Source: an uncultured Roseovarius sp.
Lineage (GTDB): Bacteria > Pseudomonadota > Alphaproteobacteria > Rhodobacterales > Rhodobacteraceae
NCBI GenBank assembly: GCA_947503145.1
Contig: CANNCP010000004.1
Location: 62,001-126,000 of the forward strand
Direction of reading: 5' to 3'
Length of the DNA stretch: 64,000 bases
In this document: positions 42,186-52,227 of the stretch, one piece after another
Position numbering within the stretch: position 1 is the stretch's first letter
Layout of the letters: each line of letters begins with the position of its first letter
Position numbers and translations under genes: made by a program
The notes under the pieces: generated by a model
Told to the model about the DNA's origin: nothing
The model's input: only the letters and a program-made list of their open reading frames with translations
The model's database searches: none

Positions 42186-43172
42186 TCAGGCGTTGACGTC
42201 GACCACCACGCGGCCCTTGATCTGTCCCTTGAGGATCGCGCGCCCCAGATCGGGTAGATCACTCAGCCTCGCGGGCTGTATCATCGCCTCCAGTTTGCCC
42301 ATCGGCAGATCGCTGGCGATCCGCTGCCAGGCGCGCAGGCGGTTTTCGTAGGGTTGCATGACGCTGTCGACGCCCAGCAGGTTCACCCCGCGCAACAGGA
42401 ACGGAATGACCGAACCCGGCAGGTCGGCCCCACCCGCGAGCCCCACGGCGGCAACGGACGCCCCGTATTTCATCTGCCCCAGCAGCCGGGCCAGCATCGC
42501 GCTGCCCACCGCATCGACGCAACCGCCCCACATCTCGGCTTCCAGCGGGCGTTTGACGGTTTCGTTGATCTCCTCGCGGGCAACGATCTGCGTCGCGCCA
42601 AGGCTCTTGAGGTAATCACCCGCCTCGGGGCGCCCGGTGACGGCGGCCACCTCATGGCCCAGATTGGCCAGGATCGCCGTCGCGACGGAACCGACACCGC
42701 CTGCGGCGCCGGTGACCAGCACGGGACCGTCCTTGATCCCGTGATCCTCCAGCGCCATCACCGCCAGCATCGCGGTAAAGCCTGCGGTGCCCACCGCCAT
42801 CGCCTGACGGGTATCAAGGCCCTCGGGCAGCGGCACCAGCCAATCGGCCCGAACCCGTGCCTTTTGCGCGTAGCCCCCCCAATGCGCCTCGCCCACGCGC
42901 CAGCCAGTCAGCACGACCTTGTCGCCGGGCTTGTAGCGGTCATCGCTTGAGGTCTCGACCGTACCGGCGAAATCAACGCCCGGCACATGCGGATACTTTC
43001 GCACAAGGCCGCCGCCCGGCCCGATGCACAGCCCATCCTTGTAGTTCACGGTCGAATACTCGACCGCAACGGTCACATCTCCGTCGGGCAGCCGGTCTTC
43101 GGAAATCTGCTGCACAGCGGCGCTCGTCTTGCCGCTTTCCTCGTCCTTTTCAACCACAAGCGCGTTGAACAT
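42186..43172 (-). CDS. acuI: Acrylyl-CoA reductase (NADPH), AcuI type
   Basis: 328 residues from MFNALVVEKD (AAGGAG 7 bases upstream). Medium-chain dehydrogenase/reductase without structural zinc; cofactor site GAAGGVGSVATAIL; SRPEAGDYLKSLGA-type NADPH specificity stretch (TGRPE). In Rhodobacteraceae AcuI reduces toxic acrylyl-CoA to propionyl-CoA in 3-hydroxypropionate and DMSP breakdown. No dmd or other acu gene adjoins, so its role is inferred from family (YhdH/AcuI) only. Confidence 0.85.
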   Translation of the reverse strand: MFNALVVEKDEESGKTSAAVQQISEDRLPDGDVTVAVEYSTVNYKDGLCIGPGGGLVRKYPHVPGVDFAGTVETSSDDRYKPGDKVVLTGWRVGEAHWGGYAQKARVRADWLVPLPEGLDTRQAMAVGTAGFTAMLAVMALEDHGIKDGPVLVTGAAGGVGSVATAILANLGHEVAAVTGRPEAGDYLKSLGATQIVAREEINETVKRPLEAEMWGGCVDAVGSAMLARLLGQMKYGASVAAVGLAGGADLPGSVIPFLLRGVNLLGVDSVMQPYENRLRAWQRIASDLPMGKLEAMIQPARLSDLPDLGRAILKGQIKGRVVVDVNA

Positions 43173-43292
43173 CTCGCTCTCCTTTTCTGCGTCTTTCATT
43201 TTGTCATAAACTTTGCGGCGAGCGCGAGGGGCCGTACCGTCGCCGCGCGATCCTTGGTCGACTTCTCCCTGACGGGATTGTTCTACATGCGG

Positions 43293-43808
43293 TCATCGCC
43301 CGATATCCTCCGGCATGACGAACAGATCGGTATCGCCCGGGCGCGCGCCCGCAGCAGTCAGCATGGCGTGGATCTGTCCACGATGATGGGTCTGGTGATT
43401 AAAGAAATGCGCGATGCACATCGCGTATGACCGCGTCACGTCCCGGCCCAGCGCGCCGGAATGCCAGCTCAGATCGCCCAGCAGGTCCTCTGTATCCAGC
43501 CGGTCGGCCCAGCCGAGGATCCGGCGGTCCGCCTGCGCGCGTAGCACCTTGAACGCGGGCCATTCGGAATACAGCGCAGCACTGTCCGAAATGCCGCCCC
43601 CAGGCGCATCCCACCCGCCGAACCGCGACATCCAGATCGTATCGACCCATAGCAGGTGGCTGAACGTGCCCATGATCGACCCGAAGAATGCACCGCGATC
43701 CGTGTTGCGTGCGCCCCCGTCCAAGGCATCCGCCGCCGCCACAAGCGATGTATTCTGCCACATATTGTAGCGCGCCATCATGGCACAGTAGGACGGTGAG
43801 ACAATCAT
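43293..43808 (-). CDS. DinB/YfiT-family protein
   Basis: 171 residues from MIVSPSYC (GGAGG 9 bases upstream). Four-helix-bundle family with the three metal-binding histidines apparent in FSHLLWVD and NHQTHHRGQIH. DinB_2 members are damage-inducible in Bacillus and otherwise thiol-dependent or unknown enzymes. Function here unknown. Confidence 0.85.
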   Translation of the reverse strand: MIVSPSYCAMMARYNMWQNTSLVAAADALDGGARNTDRGAFFGSIMGTFSHLLWVDTIWMSRFGGWDAPGGGISDSAALYSEWPAFKVLRAQADRRILGWADRLDTEDLLGDLSWHSGALGRDVTRSYAMCIAHFFNHQTHHRGQIHAMLTAAGARPGDTDLFVMPEDIGR

Positions 43809-43886
43809 TTTGCCGCACCTCCCCAGCCAATCGGACATATTGCCACCATCATGACCGCCCTCAAGAAAGCGTAACGCCCCTGCCCG

Positions 43887-44567
43887 TCAATCCGCAGCCG
43901 GATAGCGCTGCGTGTTGCCATCGCCCAACACGGTCATGGACATCGGGATATCCCACGGCATGGGAAAGATCGTCTTGATTCGGCAGTCCGGCGCACCGAT
44001 GCCGATCACCAGCGGCAATTTTTCCATGGCAGCAAGCGTGCGGTCGTAATAGCCACCGCCATTGCCCAGCCGATACCCTTCCTCATCCACACCCAGAAGC
44101 GGCGAGATCACGATATCCGGCGTGCCCTCGGCCCCGTCGGCGGGCACCGGGATGTTCCATATGCCACGCTCCATCCGGCAGCGCGGCACCCATTCGCGAA
44201 AGATCAACGGCGCGTTCTTGACGACCACGACCGGCAGCAGAATTCGTGCGCCCGCAGCATGTGCACGGGTCATCCAGTCACGCAAATTGGGCTCGGACCT
44301 GATCGGCCAATAGGCGGCAATGGTGCGCCCCGCCAAGTCTGGCAGTTCACGATCCAGCTCTGCACCGATATCCGCCGAAAGCTGCGCGCGATCCGCAACC
44401 GTGCCTGCATTGCGCAGCGCATAGAGCCGCGCGCGTTCGGCCTTGCGAAAGCGGGCGACATCGCGGGCCGTGTCCGGGTCGATGGCGTGTCCTGCCACAA
44501 TCAGATGCTGGTAACAGGGGTCTTCACCCGGCCTGTCGTCTTCTGCCCTATCGTCGGAATCCGTCAT
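43887..44567 (-). CDS. 5-formyltetrahydrofolate cyclo-ligase
   Basis: 226 residues from MTDSDDRAED. ATP-dependent conversion of 5-formyl- to 5,10-methenyl-tetrahydrofolate. Motifs: early RKAERARLYALR, AAYWPIRSEPN, and the nucleotide-binding LLGVDEEGYRLGNGGGYYDRTLA. The first 40 residues are an acidic extension. Preceded by DUF2842 and purA on the same strand, forming a purine/one-carbon group. Confidence 0.93.
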   Translation of the reverse strand: MTDSDDRAEDDRPGEDPCYQHLIVAGHAIDPDTARDVARFRKAERARLYALRNAGTVADRAQLSADIGAELDRELPDLAGRTIAAYWPIRSEPNLRDWMTRAHAAGARILLPVVVVKNAPLIFREWVPRCRMERGIWNIPVPADGAEGTPDIVISPLLGVDEEGYRLGNGGGYYDRTLAAMEKLPLVIGIGAPDCRIKTIFPMPWDIPMSMTVLGDGNTQRYPAAD

Positions 44568-44654
44568 CTTGTCGCCTGCTGAAATCCACTGGAACATTCA
44601 CCCAGACGTGAGCATATCACACGCGAGGTTGCAAGCAGGCGGACCGCCGCGACA

Positions 44655-44909
44655 TCAGTTGCCGCGGCCTGCATCCTCGCCCGGTGGCGGGCCGTCTGCG
44701 TCAGGATCGGCTTTGCCCACCCCGAGAAAGACAAACTTGAACGGCAGGATCCACGCGAAGCCCAGCACGATATAAAGCGGCAACTGGACCCATCCCGGCA
44801 ATTCGCCCATCCGGTTAACCAGGGTGACCGCCACCACGATATAAATCGGCAGCCCGATCAGCAAGATCACCAGCGACCAGCGACGGCGCGCCTTGTAACT
44901 AAGCGCCAT
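44655..44909 (-). CDS. Small membrane protein, DUF2842-like
   Basis: 84 residues from MALSYKARR. Two hydrophobic segments (WSLVILLIGLPIYIVVAVTLV and LPLYIVLGFAWILPFKFVFLGV) and an acidic Pro/Gly-rich tail. Its ATG overlaps the purA stop (TGATG), so it is coupled to purA. Conserved alphaproteobacterial family without known function. Confidence 0.85.
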   Translation of the reverse strand: MALSYKARRRWSLVILLIGLPIYIVVAVTLVNRMGELPGWVQLPLYIVLGFAWILPFKFVFLGVGKADPDADGPPPGEDAGRGN

Positions 44910-46204
44910 CAGTCGGCAAACGGGTCGGTGACGAGAATCGTATCGTCCCGCTCGGGCGAGGTCGAGACCATCGCGACGGGGCAATCAATCAGCTCTTCGA
45001 TGTGGCGCACGTATTTGATCGCATTGGCGGGCAGATCGGCCCATGTGCGCGCGCTTTCGGTAGATTCGCTCCAGCCGGGCAGCTCTTCGTAGATCGGCGT
45101 GCAGCGGGCCTGCTGGTCTGCGGCGGTGGGCAGATAATCCAGCCGCTTGCCATCCAGATCATAACCCACGCAGACCTTGATCACGTCAAAGCCGTCGAGC
45201 ACATCGAGCTTGGTCAGCGCGATCCCCTTGACGCCCGACGTGGCACAAGTCTGACGTACCAGTGCTGCATCGAACCAGCCACAGCGCCGCTTGCGCCCGG
45301 TGACGGTGCCGAACTCGCGGCCCCGCTCGCCCAGACGCTGGCCGTCGTCGTCGTCCAGCTCGGTCGGGAACGGGCCTTCGCCGACGCGGGTGGTGTAGGC
45401 CTTGACGATGCCCAGCACGTAGTTGATGGCATTCGGCCCCACGCCGACACCGGTCGCCGCCTGCCCCGCAATCACGTTCGACGAGGTGACAAAGGGATAG
45501 GTGCCGAAATCAATGTCCAGCAGCGCGCCCTGCGCCCCCTCAAAGAGGATGCGTTTGCCGGCCTTGCGCTTGTCGTTCAGCACCTTCCAGACCGGTGCGG
45601 CGTATTGCAGGATCTCCGGCGCGATTTCGCGAAGCTGCGCGATCAGCGCATCGCGATCCACCGGCTCGATCCCCAGGCCGCGACGTAGCGGATCGTGGTG
45701 CTGCAACGCCCGGTCCACCCGCGCCTCAAGCGTGGCCACGTCGGCCAGATCAGCCACGCGGACCGACCGGCGGCCAACCTTGTCTTCGTAGGCGGGGCCG
45801 ATGCCGCGCCCGGTGGTGCCGATCTTGGTGCCCGAACTGGCGGCCTCTTCGCGGGCGCGGTCCAATTCGCCGTGGATCGGCAGGATCAGCGGCGTGTTTT
45901 CCGCAATCATCAGTGTTTCAGGCGTGATTTCGACGCCTTGTGCGCGAATTTTGGCAATCTCGTCCACCAGATGCCACGGGTCCAGCACGACGCCGTTACC
46001 GATCACGCTCAGCTTGCCGCCGCGCACCACACCCGAAGGCAGCGCGTTCAGCTTGTAGACTTGGCCATCTATAACCAGCGTATGCCCGGCATTGTGACCG
46101 CCCTGAAAGCGCGCGATCACATCGGCGCGCTCGCTGAGCCAATCCACGATCTTGCCTTTTCCTTCATCGCCCCACTGAGCGCCCACGACAACGACATTGG
46201 CCAT
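44909..46204 (-). CDS. purA: Adenylosuccinate synthetase
   Basis: First committed step from IMP to AMP. 431 residues with GTP loop [40 protein letters not shown] and [18 protein letters not shown] before the ATG. Length typical of bacterial PurA. Confidence 0.98.
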   Translation of the reverse strand: MANVVVVGAQWGDEGKGKIVDWLSERADVIARFQGGHNAGHTLVIDGQVYKLNALPSGVVRGGKLSVIGNGVVLDPWHLVDEIAKIRAQGVEITPETLMIAENTPLILPIHGELDRAREEAASSGTKIGTTGRGIGPAYEDKVGRRSVRVADLADVATLEARVDRALQHHDPLRRGLGIEPVDRDALIAQLREIAPEILQYAAPVWKVLNDKRKAGKRILFEGAQGALLDIDFGTYPFVTSSNVIAGQAATGVGVGPNAINYVLGIVKAYTTRVGEGPFPTELDDDDGQRLGERGREFGTVTGRKRRCGWFDAALVRQTCATSGVKGIALTKLDVLDGFDVIKVCVGYDLDGKRLDYLPTAADQQARCTPIYEELPGWSESTESARTWADLPANAIKYVRHIEELIDCPVAMVSTSPERDDTILVTDPFAD

Positions 46205-46345
46205 TTTGATCCTCTTGCATTGCGGTCAAACCCGCGCCGGTATAGCGGCCTGGGCCACGCGGCGAAACCGCTAAATCACCTTCCCTCTGGACAGAGCGTA
46301 CAGGTTTCGAGCATTTTAAATGCAAGCGTCCTCAGAGAGGGGCAA

Positions 46346-46741
46346 ATGGGGTTCATAATACGTTGGCTTGTGGCATTCACGCTGCTTGCCGCCACCTTCA
46401 ATCCGACCGAGTGGAATTACACCTATTGGGTCACGCAGAACTTTTCCGACCAAATGCCGCTTGCGGTGCTGATCGGGCTATTGCTGACGGTGGGTTACAT
46501 CATCTACCTGCGCGCAACGCTGCGCTCTATCGGCGGCATCGGCATCCTGCTGGTCGGGGCGATCATCGGTGCGGTGCTGTGGGTGCTTTACGATTATGGC
46601 ATGCTCACACTTTACAGCGAGGCCGTGATGGTTTGGCTGGGCCTTGCCACACTGGCCACCGTGCTGGGCATCGGCCTGAGCTGGAGCCACGTGCGCCGCC
46701 GCCTGAGCGGGCAATCCGACATGGATGACCTAGGCGACTGA
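46346..46741 (+). CDS. Membrane protein of unknown function (DUF6524-like)
   Basis: 131 residues from MGFIIRWLV (AGAGG upstream) with four hydrophobic segments: FIIRWLVAFTLLAAT, LAVLIGLLLTVGYIIYL, GGIGILLVGAIIGAVLWVLY and AVMVWLGLATLATVLGIGLS. Conserved in Rhodobacteraceae, family name from memory. Divergent from purA, 115 bases before secG. Confidence 0.75.
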   Translation: MGFIIRWLVAFTLLAATFNPTEWNYTYWVTQNFSDQMPLAVLIGLLLTVGYIIYLRATLRSIGGIGILLVGAIIGAVLWVLYDYGMLTLYSEAVMVWLGLATLATVLGIGLSWSHVRRRLSGQSDMDDLGD

Positions 46742-46856
46742 TCACCCCGACGGCCGACACTCGCCCTACTGGCTGCGTGCCGACGCGATTGCCGGGTTGC
46801 GGGGCCGGGCGTTATTGCATAGATAGCGCCTGAACCACTCTAACGCGGGCCGCTTC

Positions 46857-47219
46857 ATGGAAAACGTCGTCCTCATCATTCATCTTCTCCTGGCACTGTC
46901 GCTGATCGGCGTCGTGTTGATTCAGCGATCCGAAGGGGGCGGACTGGGCGTGGGCGGTGGCGGCGGTGCTGCTACGGGCCGCTCGGCCGGGACCGCACTG
47001 GGCAAGACGACGTGGATACTGGCGATCGCCTTTCTGTGCACCTCCATGGCGTTGACGATCATCGCCGCGAGCAATGCGGCGGGCAGTTCGGTCCTGGACC
47101 GCATCATGGACAGCCCGGCCCCGGCGGCAGTGGAAGAGGATGCGACCGGCCTGCCCGGTGGTAGCCTCCTGCCCCCCGCAGCAGGTGACGATGCGCCGCT
47201 CCTGCCGACGGCAGAGTAG
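46857..47219 (+). CDS. secG: Protein-export membrane subunit SecG
   Basis: 120 residues: first span ENVVLIIHLLLALSLIGVVLIQ, a Gly-rich loop (GGLGVGGGGGAATGRSAG), second span, then an Ala/Pro-rich tail longer than in E. coli. Part of the SecYEG translocon. Followed by pyrG after 295 bases. Confidence 0.93.
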   Translation: MENVVLIIHLLLALSLIGVVLIQRSEGGGLGVGGGGGAATGRSAGTALGKTTWILAIAFLCTSMALTIIAASNAAGSSVLDRIMDSPAPAAVEEDATGLPGGSLLPPAAGDDAPLLPTAE

Positions 47220-47514
47220 ATCGACCAAGGCGTTTTACGACAAACCTGAGCATCGTGCCTGGCGCGAACTGCCCATAAGGTTGACATGTTACACTGCGAT
47301 TCTGGATATCCCCGTATCAGGTATTTCCCGAAACGCTTTGGGCATTGGCGCGTACCGGAATGCGCAACACCATGTTGCCGACCGGTTGCGCACCAGTGCC
47401 GAATCCTGATAGGCTTGAACCCCGTGGGATGCGGTTCTTCACAAGCCGCCAATGGCGCCTTTTAGGCCGATCTGACAAGGCGAAAGCCAAGCATAGCACG
47501 GGGGTCGCCGACAT
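47220..47514. other. Gap between secG and pyrG
   Basis: 295 bases. No terminator with a T tract and no repeat-family copy is evident; the pyrG promoter is probably here. Confidence 0.35.
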
Positions 47515-49158
47515 ATGGCGCGGTATATTTTCATCACAGGCGGTGTTGTTTCCTCGCTGGGCAAGGGCCTGGCTTCGGCGGCACTCGGGGCGCTGTTGCA
47601 GGCGCGCGGATTCTCGGTGCGGCTGCGCAAGCTTGACCCCTACCTGAACGTCGATCCCGGCACGATGTCGCCCTTTGAGCATGGCGAGGTGTTCGTCACC
47701 GATGACGGTGCCGAAACCGATCTGGATCTGGGTCATTACGAGCGCTTCACCGGCGTGCCCGCCCGCATGACCGACTCGGTCAGCTCGGGGCGCATATATT
47801 CCAACGTGCTGGAAAGGGAACGGCGCGGCGACTACCTCGGCAAGACAATCCAGGTCGTCCCGCACGTCACCAACGAGATCAAGGAATTTCTGGCCATCGG
47901 CGAGGATGAGGTCGATTTCATGCTCTGCGAAATCGGCGGCACGGTAGGCGATATCGAAGGGTTGCCGTTCTTTGAGGCAATCCGCCAGTTCAGCCACGAC
48001 CAGCCGCGCGGGCGGTGTATCTTCATGCACCTGACACTGCTGCCCTATCTGGCCGCGAGCGGTGAGCTGAAGACCAAGCCGACCCAGCACAGCGTCAAGG
48101 AATTGCAATCAATCGGCATCGCGCCCGACATCCTGGTCTGCCGCTCCGAACACCCCATCCCGGACAAGGAGCGCGAGAAAATCGCGCTGTTCTGCAATGT
48201 CCGCAAAGAGGCGGTAGTGGCCGCATACGACCTGAAGTCGATCTACGAGGCGCCGCTTGCCTATCATCATGAGGGGCTGGATCAGGCGGTGCTCAACGCG
48301 TTTGAGATATCCCCGGCCCCGCGCCCTGATCTTGGGGTCTGGCGGGACGTGGTCGATCGCACCCACAATACCGACGGTGCGGTAAACATTGCCATCGTCG
48401 GGAAATACGTACAACTCGAAGATGCCTACAAATCTATAAAAGAGGCGCTGACCCATGGCGGAATGGCCAATCGGGTCAAGGTGAATGTCGAGTGGGTGGA
48501 TGCCGAAGTGTTCGATACCCAGGACCTCGCTTCGCGTCTCGAAGGATTCCATGCAATCCTGGTGCCCGGTGGCTTTGGCGAGCGCGGCACCGAAGGCAAG
48601 ATCAAGGCAGCCCAGTTCGCCCGCGAGCGGAAAATTCCCTATCTGGGAATCTGCCTCGGCATGCAGCTGGCAGTGATCGAGGCGGCGCGCAACATCGCCG
48701 GGATCACAACAGCGGGATCGGAAGAGTTCGATCACGAAGCGGGGCAAAAGCGGTTCGAACCGGTTGTCTACCACCTCAAGGAATGGGTGCAGGGCAACAC
48801 CAAGGTGCGCCGCAAACCCGGCGACAGCAAGGGTGGCACGATGCGCCTCGGAGCCTATGACGCGGTGCTCAAGGAAGGCTCGAAGATCGCGAAGATCTAC
48901 GGCACCACGACGATTGAGGAGCGCCACCGCCACCGCTATGAGGTGGATATCAAATACATGGACCAATTGGAAAAATGCGGACTGCACTTTTCCGGCATGT
49001 CGCCCGACGGCCGCCTGCCCGAGATCGTCGAATGGGCAGACCATCCGTGGTTCATTGGGGTGCAGTTCCATCCCGAGTTGAAATCGAAACCTTTCGCGCC
49101 ACACCCGATCTTTGCCGATTTCGTGCGCGCCGCAATCGAGACGTCACGCCTGGTCTAA
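47515..49158 (+). CDS. pyrG: CTP synthase
   Basis: Aminates UTP to CTP using glutamine. 547 residues: synthetase domain 1-270 ([52 protein letters not shown] in parts), glutamine amidotransferase domain with the nucleophile in YLGICLGMQ and the His/Glu pair in [12 protein letters not shown]. Family length. The enzyme forms filaments in related bacteria. Confidence 0.98.
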   Translation: MARYIFITGGVVSSLGKGLASAALGALLQARGFSVRLRKLDPYLNVDPGTMSPFEHGEVFVTDDGAETDLDLGHYERFTGVPARMTDSVSSGRIYSNVLERERRGDYLGKTIQVVPHVTNEIKEFLAIGEDEVDFMLCEIGGTVGDIEGLPFFEAIRQFSHDQPRGRCIFMHLTLLPYLAASGELKTKPTQHSVKELQSIGIAPDILVCRSEHPIPDKEREKIALFCNVRKEAVVAAYDLKSIYEAPLAYHHEGLDQAVLNAFEISPAPRPDLGVWRDVVDRTHNTDGAVNIAIVGKYVQLEDAYKSIKEALTHGGMANRVKVNVEWVDAEVFDTQDLASRLEGFHAILVPGGFGERGTEGKIKAAQFARERKIPYLGICLGMQLAVIEAARNIAGITTAGSEEFDHEAGQKRFEPVVYHLKEWVQGNTKVRRKPGDSKGGTMRLGAYDAVLKEGSKIAKIYGTTTIEERHRHRYEVDIKYMDQLEKCGLHFSGMSPDGRLPEIVEWADHPWFIGVQFHPELKSKPFAPHPIFADFVRAAIETSRLV

Positions 49159-49210
49159 AGCGAACCACCGGCTGGCAGCGGATTGCCAGATCATCGGCAT
49201 CGGCTACATG

Positions 49211-49275
49211 CCCCCGCCCATGAAACCGGCGGGGGAACAGGTCACTTCCGCCTTTCCTGGTTCAGGAAAGACGGA
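49211..49275. terminator. Two hairpins between convergent pyrG and the quinone oxidoreductase gene
   Basis: CCCCCGCC / GGCGGGGG (49211-49218 / 49228-49235), then a longer one, TTCCGCCTTTCCTG (49246-49259) / CAGGAAAGACGGAA (49262-49275), 14 bp with one mismatch. No strong T tract on either strand; likely two-way transcription end. Confidence 0.55.
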
Positions 49276-49283
49276 AAAAGACG

Positions 49284-50255
49284 TTATGGCAACAACACGG
49301 TGGAACCGGTCGTCTTGCGACCTTCCAGGTCCTGATGTGCCTTGACGGCATCCGCCAGCGCGTATGTCTGGTTGATCTCGACCTTGACGGCGCCCGATCC
49401 GACAACGTCGAACAGTTCGGCCACATTAGCCTGCAACGCCTCATCTGATGCCACATAGGTCATCAGCGTTGGCCGGGTCAGATAAAGCGAACCTTTTGCC
49501 GCCAAAACGCCTGTGTCAAAATCTTTCACCGGACCAGACGCGGAACCAAAGCTGGCCAGCAGTCCCATCGGGCTGAGACTGTCAAGCGACGCTTCGAGCG
49601 TGGCCTGACCGACGCCATCATAAACCACTGGCACACCCTTGCCATCCGTCAGCTCTCGCACCCGCTCTGCCACGTTTTCCTCGGTGTAATTTATCACTTC
49701 GTCACAGCCCAAGGACTTCGCCAGCGCGGCTTTCTCGGGTGAACTTGTCGTGCCGATGACCCGGACGCCCAGATGTTTTGCCCATTGGACGGCAATCAGG
49801 CCGACGCCACCGGCAACAGCATGCCACAGGATGGTATCGCCTGCTTTGACCTTGTAGGTTTCGCGCATCAAATAGCGCACTGTCATGCCCTTGAGCATCA
49901 TGGCGGCCGCCGTGTCATCCGCGATGCTATCGGGCAGCTTGGCCAGTCTGTTGGCAGGCATGTTGCGGGCTTGCGCATAGGACCCTATCGGCCCCGCGCC
50001 ATAGGCAACCCTGTCGCCTTCCTTCAGATTGGTAACGCCATCACCAACCGCCTCGACAACACCGGCTGCCTCGAAACCCAAACCACTGGGCAAGGACGCC
50101 GGATAAGCGCCCGAGCGATAATAGACATCGAGATAGTTGAGCCCGATGGCCGTGTGGCGCAACCGCACCTGGCCAGGTCCCGGAGCATCCAGATTGATAT
50201 CTTCAAACTGCATGACTTCCGGACCACCGGCTTTGTAAAACTTGATCGCTTTCAT
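49284..50255 (-). CDS. NADPH:quinone oxidoreductase (zinc-independent MDR family)
   Basis: 323 residues. GroES-like N-terminal part (GLNYLDVYYRSGAY, GFEAAGVVEAVGDGV) and a Rossmann domain with AVAGGVGLIAVQWAK. Matches QorA/zeta-crystallin type, which makes a one-electron reduction of quinones. No catalytic zinc ligands. AGGAAA before the ATG. Convergent with pyrG. Confidence 0.88.
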   Translation of the reverse strand: MKAIKFYKAGGPEVMQFEDINLDAPGPGQVRLRHTAIGLNYLDVYYRSGAYPASLPSGLGFEAAGVVEAVGDGVTNLKEGDRVAYGAGPIGSYAQARNMPANRLAKLPDSIADDTAAAMMLKGMTVRYLMRETYKVKAGDTILWHAVAGGVGLIAVQWAKHLGVRVIGTTSSPEKAALAKSLGCDEVINYTEENVAERVRELTDGKGVPVVYDGVGQATLEASLDSLSPMGLLASFGSASGPVKDFDTGVLAAKGSLYLTRPTLMTYVASDEALQANVAELFDVVGSGAVKVEINQTYALADAVKAHQDLEGRKTTGSTVLLP

Positions 50256-50348
50256 TTTCCTGCTTTCCTATCGTTGACCTGATGCCATCTGCGATTTCTC
50301 TGAATCAGGTAAGCGCAAAAGGCCTGTACCCCTTCAGGATTCTGGTCA

Positions 50349-50387
50349 TTTTGCTTCGAGTCCGTAACTTGGATCAAATGCAAAACG
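50349..50387. repeat. Palindromic repeat, family 2, decayed copy
   Basis: TTTTGCTTCGAGTCCG...GGATCAAATGCAAAACGC: the same arms and loop context as 37809-37843 with about five changes in the left arm. In the 285-base gap between recN and the quinone oxidoreductase gene; nothing else was recognised there. Confidence 0.65.
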
Positions 50388-50540
50388 CTTGATTGGTACG
50401 TCTTTCCCAAGAGAGGGTATCATATCCACAAGCGAGTCCAAGTCGTCGCCCGAAGCGAAGCATACGTTCATTTCCGTGCCCCAGATGATTGTTTTGATCG
50501 CCGGTTCGCAGATATGAAATATCCGGGCAAAACCAGCGTC

Positions 50541-52187
50541 TCAGCCCATCAGCGCCTCGGCCGCCGCGCGCGCCTCGTCGGTCACCCGGTCACCCGACAG
50601 CATGCGGGCAATCTCGTCCACCCGGTCCTGCACATCCAACGGCGTCACCGTCGATAGTGTCTGATTGCCGGTCACACGTTTTTCTACCCGCCAATGGTGC
50701 CCCGCAAGGGCCGCCACTTGCGGCGAATGCGTGACCACCAGAACCTGACCGCCCTGGGCCAATTGTACCAGCCGCCGCCCCACCGCGTCGGCAGTGGCAC
50801 CGCCTACCCCGCGGTCAATCTCGTCGAAGATGAGGGTAAGGCCGCTCTGCCCCCCGGTCAGACAGACCTTGAGCGCCAGCAGGAACCGGCTCAGTTCGCC
50901 GCCCGAGGCGATCTTGGCCAGTGGCCCAGAAGGTGCCCCTGGGTTAGTTGCCACGCGAAAGGCGACCTCGTCGGCGCCCTCGGGTCCGGGATCTGCTTCG
51001 GCGAATGACGTCTCGAACACCGCGCGCTCCATCTTGAGCGGGGCCAGTTCAGCCATCACTGCCCTATCGAGCCGTTCTGCGGCCTCACGCCGGGCCGCGC
51101 GCAGCGCGCCGGCGGCGGCAGTATAGGTCTCACCCGTAGAGCGGGCCGCGGCGCGCAGCGCGGCGAGCGCGTTGTCACCATCATCGAGCGCCGTCAGGCG
51201 CTTGCGCAATTCTTCGGCAAAGCCGCCCAGACCGTCCGGGGCCACGCCATGTTTTCGCGCCAGCGCGCGAATCGCAAAGAGCCGCTCTTCGGCCGCTTCC
51301 AGTTCCAGCGGGTCAAAGCTGAGCGCCTCGACGCAATCGGCGACCCCGCGCCCGGCCTCGTCCAGCTCCACCAGCGCCCGCGCCAGTGTCGCCAGTGGCG
51401 CATCAAGCCGCCCCTCCACCGCGTCTGCCGCCCCTTCGAGCCAGCGCAGAGCGTCCGAGGCCGCGCCTTCTGCGCCTTGCAGACCCAGCGCATCCTGCGC
51501 CCGCACCACGTCAGCGCGCAGTTTTTCCGCGCCCTGCATCATCCGGCGGTGACTGTCGAGGTCGGCCTCTTCGCCCTGCTGCGGATCCAACGCATCCAGT
51601 TCGGCCACCGCATGGCGCAGGAAATCCTCTTCTTCGCGTACGGCAGCCAGTGCCGCCTCGGCCTCGGCCTCGGCCCGGCGCGCAGCCCCCCAAGCCTTCC
51701 ATGCGGCACGAACGTCGGCGCGCAAGCCGTCCAGCGCCCCGAATGTATCCAGCATCTGGCGGTGGCCGCGCGGGTTCAGTAACCCGCGATCGTCGTGTTG
51801 TCCGTGCAGTTCGATCAGCGTGTCCGACAACTGCCGCAGCACCTCGCCGGAACAACGCCGGTCATTGACCCAGGCCGTCTTGCGCCCATCGGCGGCGTTG
51901 ACCCGGCGCAGAATCAGCGTTTCGCTGCTCGGTAGCCCAGCCTCGGCCAGAACCGCATGCGCGGCGTGCCCCTCGGGCAGGTCGAATTCCGCCGTCACCT
52001 CGCCCTGTTCGGCACCGCTGCGCACCAGTTCGGCCCGACCGCGCCAGCCAAGCACGAATCCCAGACTGTCGAGAAGGATGGATTTACCCGCACCGGTCTC
52101 ACCGGTCAGCACGTTGAGGCCCGGCGCAAAGCTCAGTTCAAGCCGGTCGATGATCAGCATGTCGCGGATGTCGAGATGGCGCAGCAT
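50541..52187 (-). CDS. recN: DNA repair protein RecN
   Basis: SMC-like ATPase for double-strand-break repair. 548 residues: Walker A GETGAGKSILLDSL near residue 30, long Ala/Glu-rich coiled-coil arms, signature LSRFLLALKV and Walker B LIFDEIDRGVGG, then VTHSPQVAALAGHHW. Downstream of bamD; 40 bases between them. Confidence 0.95.
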   Translation of the reverse strand: MLRHLDIRDMLIIDRLELSFAPGLNVLTGETGAGKSILLDSLGFVLGWRGRAELVRSGAEQGEVTAEFDLPEGHAAHAVLAEAGLPSSETLILRRVNAADGRKTAWVNDRRCSGEVLRQLSDTLIELHGQHDDRGLLNPRGHRQMLDTFGALDGLRADVRAAWKAWGAARRAEAEAEAALAAVREEEDFLRHAVAELDALDPQQGEEADLDSHRRMMQGAEKLRADVVRAQDALGLQGAEGAASDALRWLEGAADAVEGRLDAPLATLARALVELDEAGRGVADCVEALSFDPLELEAAEERLFAIRALARKHGVAPDGLGGFAEELRKRLTALDDGDNALAALRAAARSTGETYTAAAGALRAARREAAERLDRAVMAELAPLKMERAVFETSFAEADPGPEGADEVAFRVATNPGAPSGPLAKIASGGELSRFLLALKVCLTGGQSGLTLIFDEIDRGVGGATADAVGRRLVQLAQGGQVLVVTHSPQVAALAGHHWRVEKRVTGNQTLSTVTPLDVQDRVDEIARMLSGDRVTDEARAAAEALMG

Positions 52188-52227
52188 GGTTTCGCCCCGT
52201 AAGGTGGGTGTCAGCCCACCACCCGTG

